Origin: Sulfurivermis sp040755915
Lineage (GTDB): Bacteria > Pseudomonadota > Gammaproteobacteria > Thiohalomonadales > Thiohalomonadaceae
NCBI GenBank assembly: GCA_040755915.1
Contig: JBFLWM010000026.1
Span: forward strand, 62,001-126,000
Reading direction: 5' to 3'
DNA length: 64,000 nt
This document shows, in pieces, positions 56,680 through 64,000 of the stretch. The position numbers were made by a program, and so were the translations under genes. Within the stretch, counting starts at the first letter, position 1; each line of letters begins with the position of its first letter. The notes beneath the pieces are model-generated. The model made no database searches and was not told where the DNA came from. It saw only the letters and a list, made by a program, of their open reading frames with translations.

Positions 56680-57573
56680 ATGTCCGCTGACGCTAGCACA
56701 ACGGCGCCCGCGTCGTACACCCTGGCCGAGGCCTATGCCTTCTGCGAGCAGATGGCGCGCAGCCATTACGAAAACTTTCCCGTCGCCTCCCGCCTGTTGC
56801 CGGCCCGTCTGCGCCGGCCCACCGCTGTCATCTATGCCTTCGCCCGCAGCGCCGACGACTTCGCCGACGAGGGCGATCGGCCACAGGAAATGCGTCTGGC
56901 CCTGCTGGCCGGCCACGATCACGAACTGGATGCCATTGCGCGGGGCGAGGCCAGCAGCAACCCCATATTCATTGCCCTCGCCGACGTCATGGCACGGCAT
57001 GGTCTGCCGCATCAGCTGTTCCACGATTTGGTGGATGCCTTCCGCCAGGACGTCACGCAACGCCAGTACGATGACTTTGCCGCCCTGCTCGACTATTGCC
57101 GCCGCTCCGCCAATCCGGTGGGCCGCCTGCTGCTGCACCTGAACGATGCGGCCAGCCCGGAGAACCTGGCACTTTCCGACCGTATCTGCACCGCCCTGCA
57201 ACTGATCAATTTTTATCAGGATCTGGCCCAGGATTATGATGAAAACGGCCGCATCTACATCCCGTGCGACGAGATGCAACAATATGGCGTCAGTCCGGAA
57301 CATTTCCGTGACCGGCGTAACGACACGGCGCTGCAGGAACTGCTGCACCTGCAATACCGCCGCGCCCGTACCCTGATGCTGGCCGGCGCCCCCCTCGGTC
57401 GGCGCCTGCGCGGCCGTTTCGGCTGGGAGATTCGCCTCATCATTGCCGGCGGTCTGCGCGTCCTGGAACGACTGGAACAACAGGTGGCGACCGCCCCCTT
57501 TGCCCGGCCACGCCTGCGCCGCAGCGACTGGCCCGTGATACTCTGGCGCAGCCTGTTTGCCCGGGCGCCGTGA
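56680..57573 (+). CDS. hpnC: Hydroxysqualene synthase-type HpnC
   Basis: 297 residues. Two aspartate-rich prenyl-binding motifs: FARSADDFADE and NFYQDLAQDYDENGRIYIP; the opening HYENFPVAS is typical of HpnC. In the HpnCDE route HpnC turns presqualene diphosphate into hydroxysqualene. No ribosome site is obvious before ATG 56680. Confidence 0.92.
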   Translation: MSADASTTAPASYTLAEAYAFCEQMARSHYENFPVASRLLPARLRRPTAVIYAFARSADDFADEGDRPQEMRLALLAGHDHELDAIARGEASSNPIFIALADVMARHGLPHQLFHDLVDAFRQDVTQRQYDDFAALLDYCRRSANPVGRLLLHLNDAASPENLALSDRICTALQLINFYQDLAQDYDENGRIYIPCDEMQQYGVSPEHFRDRRNDTALQELLHLQYRRARTLMLAGAPLGRRLRGRFGWEIRLIIAGGLRVLERLEQQVATAPFARPRLRRSDWPVILWRSLFARAP

Positions 57574-57616
57574 CGTGGCAACACCCGAACAAAACTCCGG
57601 AAACCGAAGCAACCTC

Positions 57617-58474
57617 ATGACACCCGATCAGTACTGTGAACAGAAGGCGGCCCGCAGCGGCTCCAGCTTCTATTACAGCTTCCTGTTCCTGCCGCCGGAG
57701 CAGCGCCGCGCCATCATGGCGCTGTATGCCTTTTGCCGCGAGGTGGATGATGTGGTGGATGAGTGTGGCGATGCCGCCCTGGCGCAGACCACCCTCAACT
57801 GGTGGCGCGAGGAGATTGCCCGCCTCTACGCGGGCAATCCGCAACATCCGGTTACCCGCGCACTGCAGCCGGCCATCGCACGCTTCACGCTGGCCGAGGA
57901 ACACTTTCAGGAGATCATCGACGGCATGGCGATGGACCTGACGCAGACGCGCTATGCGGACTTCAAGGCGCTGTCGCTGTATTGCTACCGCGTCGCCAGC
58001 GTGGTCGGCCTGATGGCCGCCGCCATCTTCGGCTACGAGGACCGCCATACCCAGAAATATGCCCACGATCTCGGCATGGCCTTCCAGCTCACCAACATCC
58101 TGCGCGATGTGGGCGAGGACGCTGCGCGCGGCCGCATCTACCTCCCGCAGGATGAGCTGGCACGATTCGGTGTCAGCGAAGACGACATCCTGGCACGACG
58201 CCCGTCCGATGGCATGCGCGCCCTCCTGCACTTCCAGGCAACGCGGGCCCGCGGCTATTACGACAAGGCCCTGGCGCAACTGCCGCCGGTCGACCGTTAC
58301 CGTCAGCGCAGCGGCCTGATCATGGCGGCCATCTATCTCTCCACGCTGGATGCCATCGAACAGCAGGACTATCCGGTACTGCAGCGGCGCGTCCGTCTGT
58401 CGCCCTGGCGCAAGCTGTGGATTGCCTGGCGTACCGCGCGCGGCGAGGCACGACGCGAGCGCCGGCGGCGATGA
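57617..58474 (+). CDS. hpnD: Presqualene diphosphate synthase HpnD
   Basis: 285 residues from ATG 57617. Aspartate motifs CREVDDVVDE and NILRDVGEDAARGRIYLP are both intact. It joins two farnesyl diphosphates into presqualene diphosphate. It follows hpnC by 43 bases and overlaps hpnE by 4. Confidence 0.93.
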   Translation: MTPDQYCEQKAARSGSSFYYSFLFLPPEQRRAIMALYAFCREVDDVVDECGDAALAQTTLNWWREEIARLYAGNPQHPVTRALQPAIARFTLAEEHFQEIIDGMAMDLTQTRYADFKALSLYCYRVASVVGLMAAAIFGYEDRHTQKYAHDLGMAFQLTNILRDVGEDAARGRIYLPQDELARFGVSEDDILARRPSDGMRALLHFQATRARGYYDKALAQLPPVDRYRQRSGLIMAAIYLSTLDAIEQQDYPVLQRRVRLSPWRKLWIAWRTARGEARRERRRR

Positions 58475-59766
58475 AACCGGTCATCATCGTCGGCGGCGGC
58501 TGGGCCGGACTCGCCGCCGCCTGCGAACTGGCCGGTGCCGGCGTGCCGGTACACCTGCTGGAATCATCCCCGCAGCTGGGCGGCCGTGCCCGCACGGCAC
58601 AACTGGACGGCATCCGCGTCGACAACGGCCAGCATCTCCTCATCGGCGCCTACCGCGAAACGCTGCGCCTGCTGCACCGTATCGGTGTCGATGCCGCAAC
58701 GGTCCTGCGGCGCGAGCCCCTGAGCCTGAACGTACAGCGTGACCAGGCGCTGTTGCAGCTGACAGCACCGCCACTGCCGGCGCCGCTGCACCTGGCCTGG
58801 GCCCTGTGGCATGGACTGCGCGGCCCGGAACGCCGCGCCGCCCTCGCCTTCTGCCTGACAGCCTGGCGCCGGCATTTTCACATCGAGCGGGACATCAGCG
58901 TCGCAGAGCTGCTCGGCGGACAACCGACGGGGCTGGTGCGGGCGCTGTGGGAGCCCCTCTGTCTGGCGATACTCAATACCCCCCTGGCCCAGGCTTCGGC
59001 ACAGGTATTTCTGCACGTATTGCGCGATGCCTTCACCCGCCGCCGCCACGACGCCGATCTCTTGCATCCGCGTACCGACCTGGGCCAGGTGCTGCCGCAG
59101 CCGGCGCAGCGTTACATCGAACAGCACGGCGGCCGTGTCGACACGCGCCGCCGTGCTCAAGCACTCCACCTCGCCACCGATGGCCCCACGGTGGTCACTG
59201 CGGCAGGGATGCAGGCGGCCAGTCATGTGATCCTCGCCACCGCGCCCTGGCACGCCGCACCGCTGCTGGCAACGCACTCTGTCCTGCAGCCCCTGGCACA
59301 ACAACTGCGCAGCCTGGGTGATGCCCCTATCACCACCGTGTATCTGTCCTATCCCGCCGGTATCACCCTGGGCCGCAGCATGCTCGGCTTCGCAGGCGGC
59401 ACGGTGCAGTGGCTGATCGATCGCGGTATCGTCTGCGGCCAACCCGGCCTGCTGGCCGCGGTGATCAGCGGCCCTGGCGAACATGCGGTCATGGACTCGA
59501 CGGCACTGGGAGCGCAGGTGGCGGCGGAAATCGCACAGCGTTTCCCTCAATGGCCCGCACCGCAGCGGATACGGGTGGTGCGGGAGCGGCGCGCAACCTT
59601 CCTGTGCGACGTCGGCAGCAATGCGCGCCGCCCGCAAAATGCCACGCCTGTGCAGGGCCTCTGGCTGGCCGGCGACTATACCGCCACCGGCTACCCCGCC
59701 ACCCTCGAAGGCGCCGTGCGCAGTGGAGTACAATGCGCGCAGCAAATCATCGACCTGCTACGCTGA
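58471..59766 (+). CDS. hpnE: Hydroxysqualene dehydroxylase HpnE
   Basis: 431 residues from ATG 58471, overlapping hpnD (ATGA). FAD-binding VIIVGGGWAGLAAACELA at the N-terminus and a C-terminal GLWLAGDYTATGYPATLEGA. It reduces hydroxysqualene to squalene. With hpnC and hpnD it forms a full squalene pathway. No squalene-hopene cyclase is in the window, so the end product (hopanoid or other) cannot be seen here. Confidence 0.92.
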   Translation: MKPVIIVGGGWAGLAAACELAGAGVPVHLLESSPQLGGRARTAQLDGIRVDNGQHLLIGAYRETLRLLHRIGVDAATVLRREPLSLNVQRDQALLQLTAPPLPAPLHLAWALWHGLRGPERRAALAFCLTAWRRHFHIERDISVAELLGGQPTGLVRALWEPLCLAILNTPLAQASAQVFLHVLRDAFTRRRHDADLLHPRTDLGQVLPQPAQRYIEQHGGRVDTRRRAQALHLATDGPTVVTAAGMQAASHVILATAPWHAAPLLATHSVLQPLAQQLRSLGDAPITTVYLSYPAGITLGRSMLGFAGGTVQWLIDRGIVCGQPGLLAAVISGPGEHAVMDSTALGAQVAAEIAQRFPQWPAPQRIRVVRERRATFLCDVGSNARRPQNATPVQGLWLAGDYTATGYPATLEGAVRSGVQCAQQIIDLLR

Positions 59767-59800
59767 ACAGTGCCGCTGACCGGCGCCGAGAGGACACCCC

Positions 59801-60541
59801 ATGCACAACTACAAACCTGCTCCCGATCTGCTCAAGGATCGCGTCATTCTGGTGACCGGCGCCGGAGACGGCATCGGTGCTGCTGCCGCCAAGGCCTTCG
59901 CCGCCCACGGCGCGACCGTGATCCTGCTCGGCCGCAGCGCGCGCAAGCTGGAAAAGGTGTACGACGACATCGAACAGAGCGGCGGCCCGCAGCCGGCCCT
60001 CGTTCCGCTCAACCTGGAGAAGGCGGTGCCGGAGCAATATCTGGAGCTCGCCACGATGGTGGAAAAGGAGTTCGGCCGCCTCGACGGCCTGCTGCACAAC
60101 GCCGCCCTGCTCGGTACGCTGACACCGCTGGAGCAGTACGACCTCAAGCAATGGGCACAACTGATGCAGGTCAACCTGCACGCACCCTACCTGCTCACCC
60201 GCGCCATGCTGCCGCTGTTGAAGAACTCGAAAGATGCCTCGGTGCTGTTCACCAGCAGCGGTGTCGGCCGCAAGGGGCGCGCCTACTGGGGTGCCTACGC
60301 CATCACCAAGGCCGCCGACGAAAACATGATGGAAATCTGGGCCGACGAACTGGAGACCAACACCAGCATCCGCGTCAACAGCATCGACCCCGGTGCCGTG
60401 CGCACGTCCATGCGCGCCAAGGCCTATCCCGGCGAAGACCCCAACAACCTGCCGCGCCCGGAGGAAATCATGTCCGTCTATCTCTACCTGATGGGGCCGG
60501 ACAGCCGCGGCACCACCGGTCAGCGCACCAGCGCGCAATAG
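59801..60541 (+). CDS. yciK: Short-chain dehydrogenase, YciK family
   Basis: 246 residues. Cofactor site TGAGDGIGAAAAKAF, NNAG-like HNAALLG, and catalytic Ser...Tyr-x3-Lys (YWGAYAITKAA, YAITK) are present. Substrate unknown. GAGAGGAC site before ATG 59801. Its ortholog lies after mupP in Pseudomonas; here rmuC and hpnCDE separate them. Confidence 0.9.
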   Translation: MHNYKPAPDLLKDRVILVTGAGDGIGAAAAKAFAAHGATVILLGRSARKLEKVYDDIEQSGGPQPALVPLNLEKAVPEQYLELATMVEKEFGRLDGLLHNAALLGTLTPLEQYDLKQWAQLMQVNLHAPYLLTRAMLPLLKNSKDASVLFTSSGVGRKGRAYWGAYAITKAADENMMEIWADELETNTSIRVNSIDPGAVRTSMRAKAYPGEDPNNLPRPEEIMSVYLYLMGPDSRGTTGQRTSAQ

Positions 60542-60568
60542 GCGCGCGGGCGCAGGGGCCCGGTCTTC

Positions 60569-61615
60569 TTACTCCATCAAATCCACCGCCACCCCCTGCT
60601 CGCGCAGGTGGTCGGCGCGCTCCTGGATATAGCGCTGCAGATTGGGCTGACGCCGGTAGGCACCGCTGGCGATGTACTCCATCACCGATTGCACGTGGAA
60701 GGTGCGCAGATAGGCCTCGGTGCGAAATACTTCCCGGCCCTGCTCATCGAAAAACACCAGTGACGGTGTGTACTGGATATTCAGCTGCCGGGCCCATTCC
60801 GCTGCCGTGGCGCGCCTGCCGTCCGGCTTCACCAGTTTCGCATCGCTCCACATATCAAGCTGCACCGCGTCAAAGCGCTGCAACAGTTCCTTCATCTCCG
60901 GACGCGCCAGAATGCCACGATGGAGTTCGGCACAGTCGGCGCACCCGGCCTGCTCGAACAGCACCAGCAACGGCCGCTGTGCGGCCATGCGGTCGCGAGC
61001 CAGGACATGAGGCGGCTGGAGAAACAGCGGACTGACCTGCACGACACCGGCGTTGTTCGAACCGCTACGACGGGCAAGGTAGTCACGGAAGCTGAGGCCG
61101 TCCTTTTCCCGGCGCGCACCGTAGTCCAGCGCCAGCTCGAAGCGTTCGGGGGCGTAGTAGCCGTTCAGTCGCAGCAATGGCTTGCCGGTTTCATCGAGAA
61201 ACAGCAGCGTCGGCGTGTACATCACCTTGAGCTGCTCGGCAAACGCCTTTTCGCTCAGCGTCGCGCCATCGACGGAGGTCACTTCGCGATCGCCCCACAG
61301 GTTGATGGCAATGACGTCATACAGGCGCTGTGTCTTCGCGGCAATGGCCGGCTTGCCGAAGTTGTCATCCAGCAACTTCTTGCAGTAGGGACAGCCGTCC
61401 TGATAGAAGTACAGCACGACACGCTTCCCCGCCGCACGCGCCTCGGCCACGTCCTCGGCCAGGTCCATGAAGGAATTCTTGAACCACTCCGGCTTGTCGT
61501 GATACCCGGGATTGACCCCGCCCTGCAGCACCGTGCCATCACCGGACGCCGCAGCCACGGCATTCCCCAGCCACAGCGCACCCAACAGTCCGAACCCCAG
61601 GGCCAGCTTGCGCAT
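60569..61615 (-). CDS. Periplasmic protein with two thioredoxin-like domains
   Basis: 348 residues from ATG 61615 (strong GGAGGAGAG site). A signal peptide (1-22, ending NAVAA), a first thioredoxin fold with CPYC at 75-78 and cis-Pro YTPTLLFL, and a second with CADC at 225-228 and YTPSLVFF. Similar single-domain proteins (SoxW type) act in periplasmic thiol reduction in sulfur oxidisers; the tandem may reduce or relay disulfides. It converges on yciK with 27 bases between. Confidence 0.85.
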   Translation of the reverse strand: MRKLALGFGLLGALWLGNAVAAASGDGTVLQGGVNPGYHDKPEWFKNSFMDLAEDVAEARAAGKRVVLYFYQDGCPYCKKLLDDNFGKPAIAAKTQRLYDVIAINLWGDREVTSVDGATLSEKAFAEQLKVMYTPTLLFLDETGKPLLRLNGYYAPERFELALDYGARREKDGLSFRDYLARRSGSNNAGVVQVSPLFLQPPHVLARDRMAAQRPLLVLFEQAGCADCAELHRGILARPEMKELLQRFDAVQLDMWSDAKLVKPDGRRATAAEWARQLNIQYTPSLVFFDEQGREVFRTEAYLRTFHVQSVMEYIASGAYRRQPNLQRYIQERADHLREQGVAVDLME

Positions 61616-61782
61616 CGCTCTCCTCCGTATCGTTGTGGTTGCCGGTTGGACCAGCGGCCACCGGTGCCGTTCGCTCCCGGCGACTGGCGCCCGGCAAAGG
61701 ATTGCCGTGGATAGCGCCGTTTTTTTGACTCCAGCCAAACAAAAAGCATTTATCATGCTGTTTTTAATCGTTTTTATTGTTT

Positions 61783-61798
61783 TGGCACAAAAATAGCT
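61783..61798 (+). promoter_or_regulatory. Sigma-54-type promoter of the diguanylate cyclase
   Basis: TGGCAC (61783-61788), five A, then TAGCT: a perfect -24 element and a one-mismatch -12 element, with the GG (61784-61785) and GC (61796-61797) exactly 10 bases apart as RpoN requires. Upstream at 61745-61759 is AGCAT-TTATC-ATGCT in an A/T tract, a possible activator site. The start of transcription would be about 35 bases before the ATG. Confidence 0.65.
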
Positions 61799-61842
61799 TT
61801 AGCCATGACATGAACAGTCGTACCCATTGAGGGATGGAAATC

Positions 61843-62739
61843 ATGGCACTGCAAGGCTCGCTAAATACTGACAACAAACCGACCCTGGCCCCGGTGGTCA
61901 GCCTGGCCCGCGGCGTCGAGGCGCCGGATACCCTGCGCCTCACCACCGCCCTGCAAACGACCCTCGACCTGGAGCAGCTGCTGCGCATCTTCTCCGAGGC
62001 CGTCCAGGAGATCGTCCCCCACCAGGGGCTCACCTATCGCAATGACGAACGCCGCTTCGTCCTCGCCGTCGGCCACACCGGCCGACACCACTGCAGCTAC
62101 CGTCTCAATCTGCTCGGCAGCGAACTGGGCGAAGTGGCCATGAGCCGCAGCAAGCGCTTCTCCGAACAGGACCTGGCCCAGATCGAATACATCCTCTGTG
62201 CACTGGTCTATCCGCTGCGCAATGCCCTGCACTACCGTGACGCCCTGGCCGCCGCCCACCGCGACCCCCTCACCGGCGTGGGCAACCGTGCCGCGCTGGA
62301 GGATCACCTGCGGCGCGAGGTGACCCTCGCCCGCCGCCATCATCAACCCCTGTCCCTGCTGGTCATCGATATCGACTGGTTCAAGCAGGTCAACGACCGC
62401 CACGGCCATGCCATGGGGGATGCGGTGCTGCGCTCGATAGCGCATGTCACTCAGGAAGGGTTGCGCGGAGACGACCTGTTATTCCGTTACGGCGGCGAAG
62501 AATTTGTGGTTCTGCTGCGGGCGACTCCCGCCGATGGAGCGGCCATCGTGGCCGAACGCATCCGCGCCACCATCGAGGCGGCGAGCTGTACCTGTGACGG
62601 CAAGGACATCAAGGTGACCGTCAGCGTCGGCGTCGCCACCCTGCGCGAGGAGAATGGCGACAGCCTGTTCGACCGCGCCGACCATGCCCTGTACCAGGCC
62701 AAGCAGCAGGGCCGCAACCGCGTACAGCTGGCTCAGTAA
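61843..62739 (+). CDS. Diguanylate cyclase (GGDEF domain)
   Basis: 298 residues from ATG 61843, chosen over ATG 61834 because GAGGG lies 9 bases before it. Residues about 30-130 form a GAF-like sensory domain. The catalytic site GGEEF is at 217-221 with the product-inhibition site RGDD at 208-211, so it should make and be inhibited by c-di-GMP. Expression probably depends on RpoN and an enhancer-binding protein. Confidence 0.9.
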   Translation: MALQGSLNTDNKPTLAPVVSLARGVEAPDTLRLTTALQTTLDLEQLLRIFSEAVQEIVPHQGLTYRNDERRFVLAVGHTGRHHCSYRLNLLGSELGEVAMSRSKRFSEQDLAQIEYILCALVYPLRNALHYRDALAAAHRDPLTGVGNRAALEDHLRREVTLARRHHQPLSLLVIDIDWFKQVNDRHGHAMGDAVLRSIAHVTQEGLRGDDLLFRYGGEEFVVLLRATPADGAAIVAERIRATIEAASCTCDGKDIKVTVSVGVATLREENGDSLFDRADHALYQAKQQGRNRVQLAQ

Positions 62740-63212
62740 TCCACCCGATCCGCCTTCGCCGCCCAGGCGGCGAAGGCATCCCCCGCCTCCTCCGGCAACA
62801 GGCGCAGCAACGGCAGGCGCCGTTGCTCCGGCAGCAGACAGACCTCCTGATAGATCAAGGCATCGTCAAAACCACCCGCCGCCGCATCGTCACGCGTCGC
62901 GGCATAGTAGATACGCTCCAGCCGCGCCCAGTAGGCGGCAGCGAGACACATCGGGCAGGGTTCGCAATTGACGTACAGCTCGCAGCCCTCCAGGCTGAAG
63001 CTGTTCAGCGTGCGGCAGGCGGCACGGATCGCCACCACCTCGGCATGGGCGGTGGGGTCATTGTCGGGGGTCACGCGGTTGCTGCCGCGGCCGATGATCA
63101 TGCCGTCGCGCACCACCACGGCGCCGAACGGGCCGCCGCCGTCGCGCACCGACTGCGCCGCCAGGGCCAGCGCCTCGCGCATGCAATGTTGCTGCTGCTC
63201 CATATCGCTCAT
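62733..63212 (-). CDS. Guanine deaminase-like zinc deaminase
   Basis: 159 residues from ATG 63212 (AAGGTG site). Catalytic HAEVVAIRAAC and CEPCPMCLAA, and the AGGFDDALIYQE end that typifies B. subtilis GuaD-type guanine deaminases over TadA. It should turn guanine into xanthine. It ends in a 7-base overlap with the cyclase stop. Confidence 0.85.
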   Translation of the reverse strand: MSDMEQQQHCMREALALAAQSVRDGGGPFGAVVVRDGMIIGRGSNRVTPDNDPTAHAEVVAIRAACRTLNSFSLEGCELYVNCEPCPMCLAAAYWARLERIYYAATRDDAAAGGFDDALIYQEVCLLPEQRRLPLLRLLPEEAGDAFAAWAAKADRVDY

Positions 63213-63222
63213 CGGCACACCT

Positions 63223-63873
63223 TCATCCCGTCGGGTAGGAACACCGCCGCCGCAGACAGCAGGTATCGCACAGCGGCCTGGTGCGGCATGCCTGCTTGGC
63301 ATGGGCCACGATCAGGGCATGGTATTCATTGAACAGCGCCACCTTGCGCGCACTGCGGCCCAGCCCCTGCTCGAAATAATGCCGCAATTCCTCGTAGGTT
63401 TCCTCCCCCGTGACCAGATGCAGGCGGGAAAACAGACGCCGGGTGTAGGCGTCGATGACGAAGACCGGGCGCTGGAAGGCATACAGCAGGATATCGTCGG
63501 CGGTTTCCGGACCGATGCCGTTCACGCCGAGCAGCGCCCTGCGCAGGGCGGGCGTCTCCAGCTTCTGCAACAGCGCCAGGCCACCGGCGGCCAGATACCA
63601 GGCGCAGAAATTCTTCAGGCGCCGGGCCTTGATGTTGAAATAACCGGAGGGTTTGAGCCACGCCGCCAGGGTGGCGGCGTGGGTGTGAGTGATAACGGCG
63701 GGGTCAAGGGCGTCGTGGGCCTTGAGATTGTCGATGGCCTTCTCGACATTGCTCCAGGCCGTGTTCTGGGTCAGCACCGCCCCGACCATCACCTCGAAGG
63801 GGGTATCGCCTGGCCACCAGTGCTGCGGACCGTAGGCACGGTACAGCGCGGCATAGACCTGGCGCAGGGTCAT
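63223..63873 (-). CDS. Endonuclease III-like DNA glycosylase (MagIII type)
   Basis: 216 residues. Helix-hairpin-helix GVNGIGPETADD and catalytic Asp in FVIDAYTRRLF are present; the iron-sulfur cysteines (CRTRPLCDTCCLRRRC) are spaced 5-2-5, not 6-2-5 as in E. coli Nth. The position of the Nth catalytic Lys (GVGRKTA) holds Glu, and VGAVLTQNTAWSNVEKAI is the form found in Helicobacter MagIII, a 3-methyladenine glycosylase. So an alkylation-damage glycosylase is likelier than a lyase. Confidence 0.82.
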   Translation of the reverse strand: MTLRQVYAALYRAYGPQHWWPGDTPFEVMVGAVLTQNTAWSNVEKAIDNLKAHDALDPAVITHTHAATLAAWLKPSGYFNIKARRLKNFCAWYLAAGGLALLQKLETPALRRALLGVNGIGPETADDILLYAFQRPVFVIDAYTRRLFSRLHLVTGEETYEELRHYFEQGLGRSARKVALFNEYHALIVAHAKQACRTRPLCDTCCLRRRCSYPTG

Positions 63874-64000
63874 CGGCGCCGTTTGCTGTGACCGGCCGGT
63901 TTGCGTACCGCGGGCGCGCGACGTGGTGCCGGGGACGCATCGCCGTCGCCAGCCCGGCTGCGTGGCCGCTCCTCGCCCTCGGCGCGGGGCTTGCGGCCTG
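63870..64000 (-). CDS. C-terminal tail of a protein cut by the right window edge
   Basis: The last 43 residues of a frame open to the edge, Arg/Pro/Ala rich (PRAEGEERPRSRAGDGDASP, ending HSKRRR). Its TGA overlaps the ATG of the glycosylase gene by 4 bases. Composition and codon pattern suggest a real, basic, disordered tail such as those of RNA-binding proteins. The family is not identifiable from this piece. Confidence 0.45.
   Translation of the reverse strand, partial: GRKPRAEGEERPRSRAGDGDASPAPRRAPAVRKPAGHSKRRR

Noticed and set aside
63704..63940. 78-codon minus frame over the start of the glycosylase
   Set aside because: Out of frame with the glycosylase and poorer than the frame that ends at 63,870 with an ATGA overlap.
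1..64000. CRISPR arrays, tRNA or rRNA genes, insertion sequences
   Set aside because: No spaced direct-repeat arrays, cloverleaf-type sequences or transposase genes were recognised on reading both strands.

Overview
The window is high-GC DNA from a gammaproteobacterium. Positions 1 to about 32.6 kb are a prophage and the rest is a conserved chromosomal block. The evidence for a gammaproteobacterium is the chain rpsA-ihfB-lapA-lapB-pyrF together with gyrA-serC-pheA-hisC-tyrA-aroA-cmk and mtnA-mtaD-ubiG-mupP-yciK, a gene neighbourhood known from Pseudomonas. The separate tyrA, the hpnCDE squalene genes and a tandem periplasmic thioredoxin argue against Pseudomonas itself; a Chromatiales-like lineage is possible but is only an inference.

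The prophage encodes a Mu-type contractile tail, but its head and packaging genes, gene order and integrase are not those of a transposable phage. Late genes run leftward (minus strand) from about 32.5 kb to 7.0 kb: a putative terminase small subunit, terminase large subunit, portal, a nucleotidyltransferase-like protein, an SPP1 gp7-like head protein, a Com-like zinc protein, an accessory cassette (26.9 to 25.3 kb), a protease/scaffold/capsid fusion, endolysin, holin, neck proteins, sheath, tube, frameshifted tail chaperones, tape measure, baseplate (gp43 to gp48-like) and tail fibre. Positions 5.3 to 7.0 kb hold a rightward lysogeny operon (repressor, GrlR-like protein, membrane protein). 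Diverging from it, an early operon runs leftward: ribbon-helix-helix protein, P22-type antirepressor, CII-like regulator, small orphans, integrase, zinc-finger-like small proteins and an N6-adenine methyltransferase cut by the window edge. The left prophage end lies outside the window; the right end lies between 32,550 and about 32,760, beside the 3' end of galU.

The chromosomal part reads leftward from gyrA (49.8 kb) to galU (32.75 kb): gyrA, serC, serA, pheA, hisC, an AroF-type DAHP synthase, tyrA, aroA and cmk (serine and aromatic amino-acid synthesis), then rpsA, ihfB, lapA-lapB (control of LPS synthesis), pyrF, a ComEA-like protein and galU. From 51.3 kb most genes run rightward: a porin behind a Pho-box-like promoter, mtaD, ubiG, a MupP/Gph phosphatase, rmuC, hpnC-hpnD-hpnE and yciK. 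The right edge holds a tandem thioredoxin, a diguanylate cyclase behind a sigma-54-like promoter, a guanine-deaminase-like protein, an endonuclease III/MagIII-like glycosylase and the C-terminal tail of one more gene.

There is no gene-free stretch over 300 bases. The largest gaps are 32,550-32,752, 49,804-50,038 and 61,616-61,842. I saw no tRNA, rRNA, CRISPR array or complete insertion sequence.
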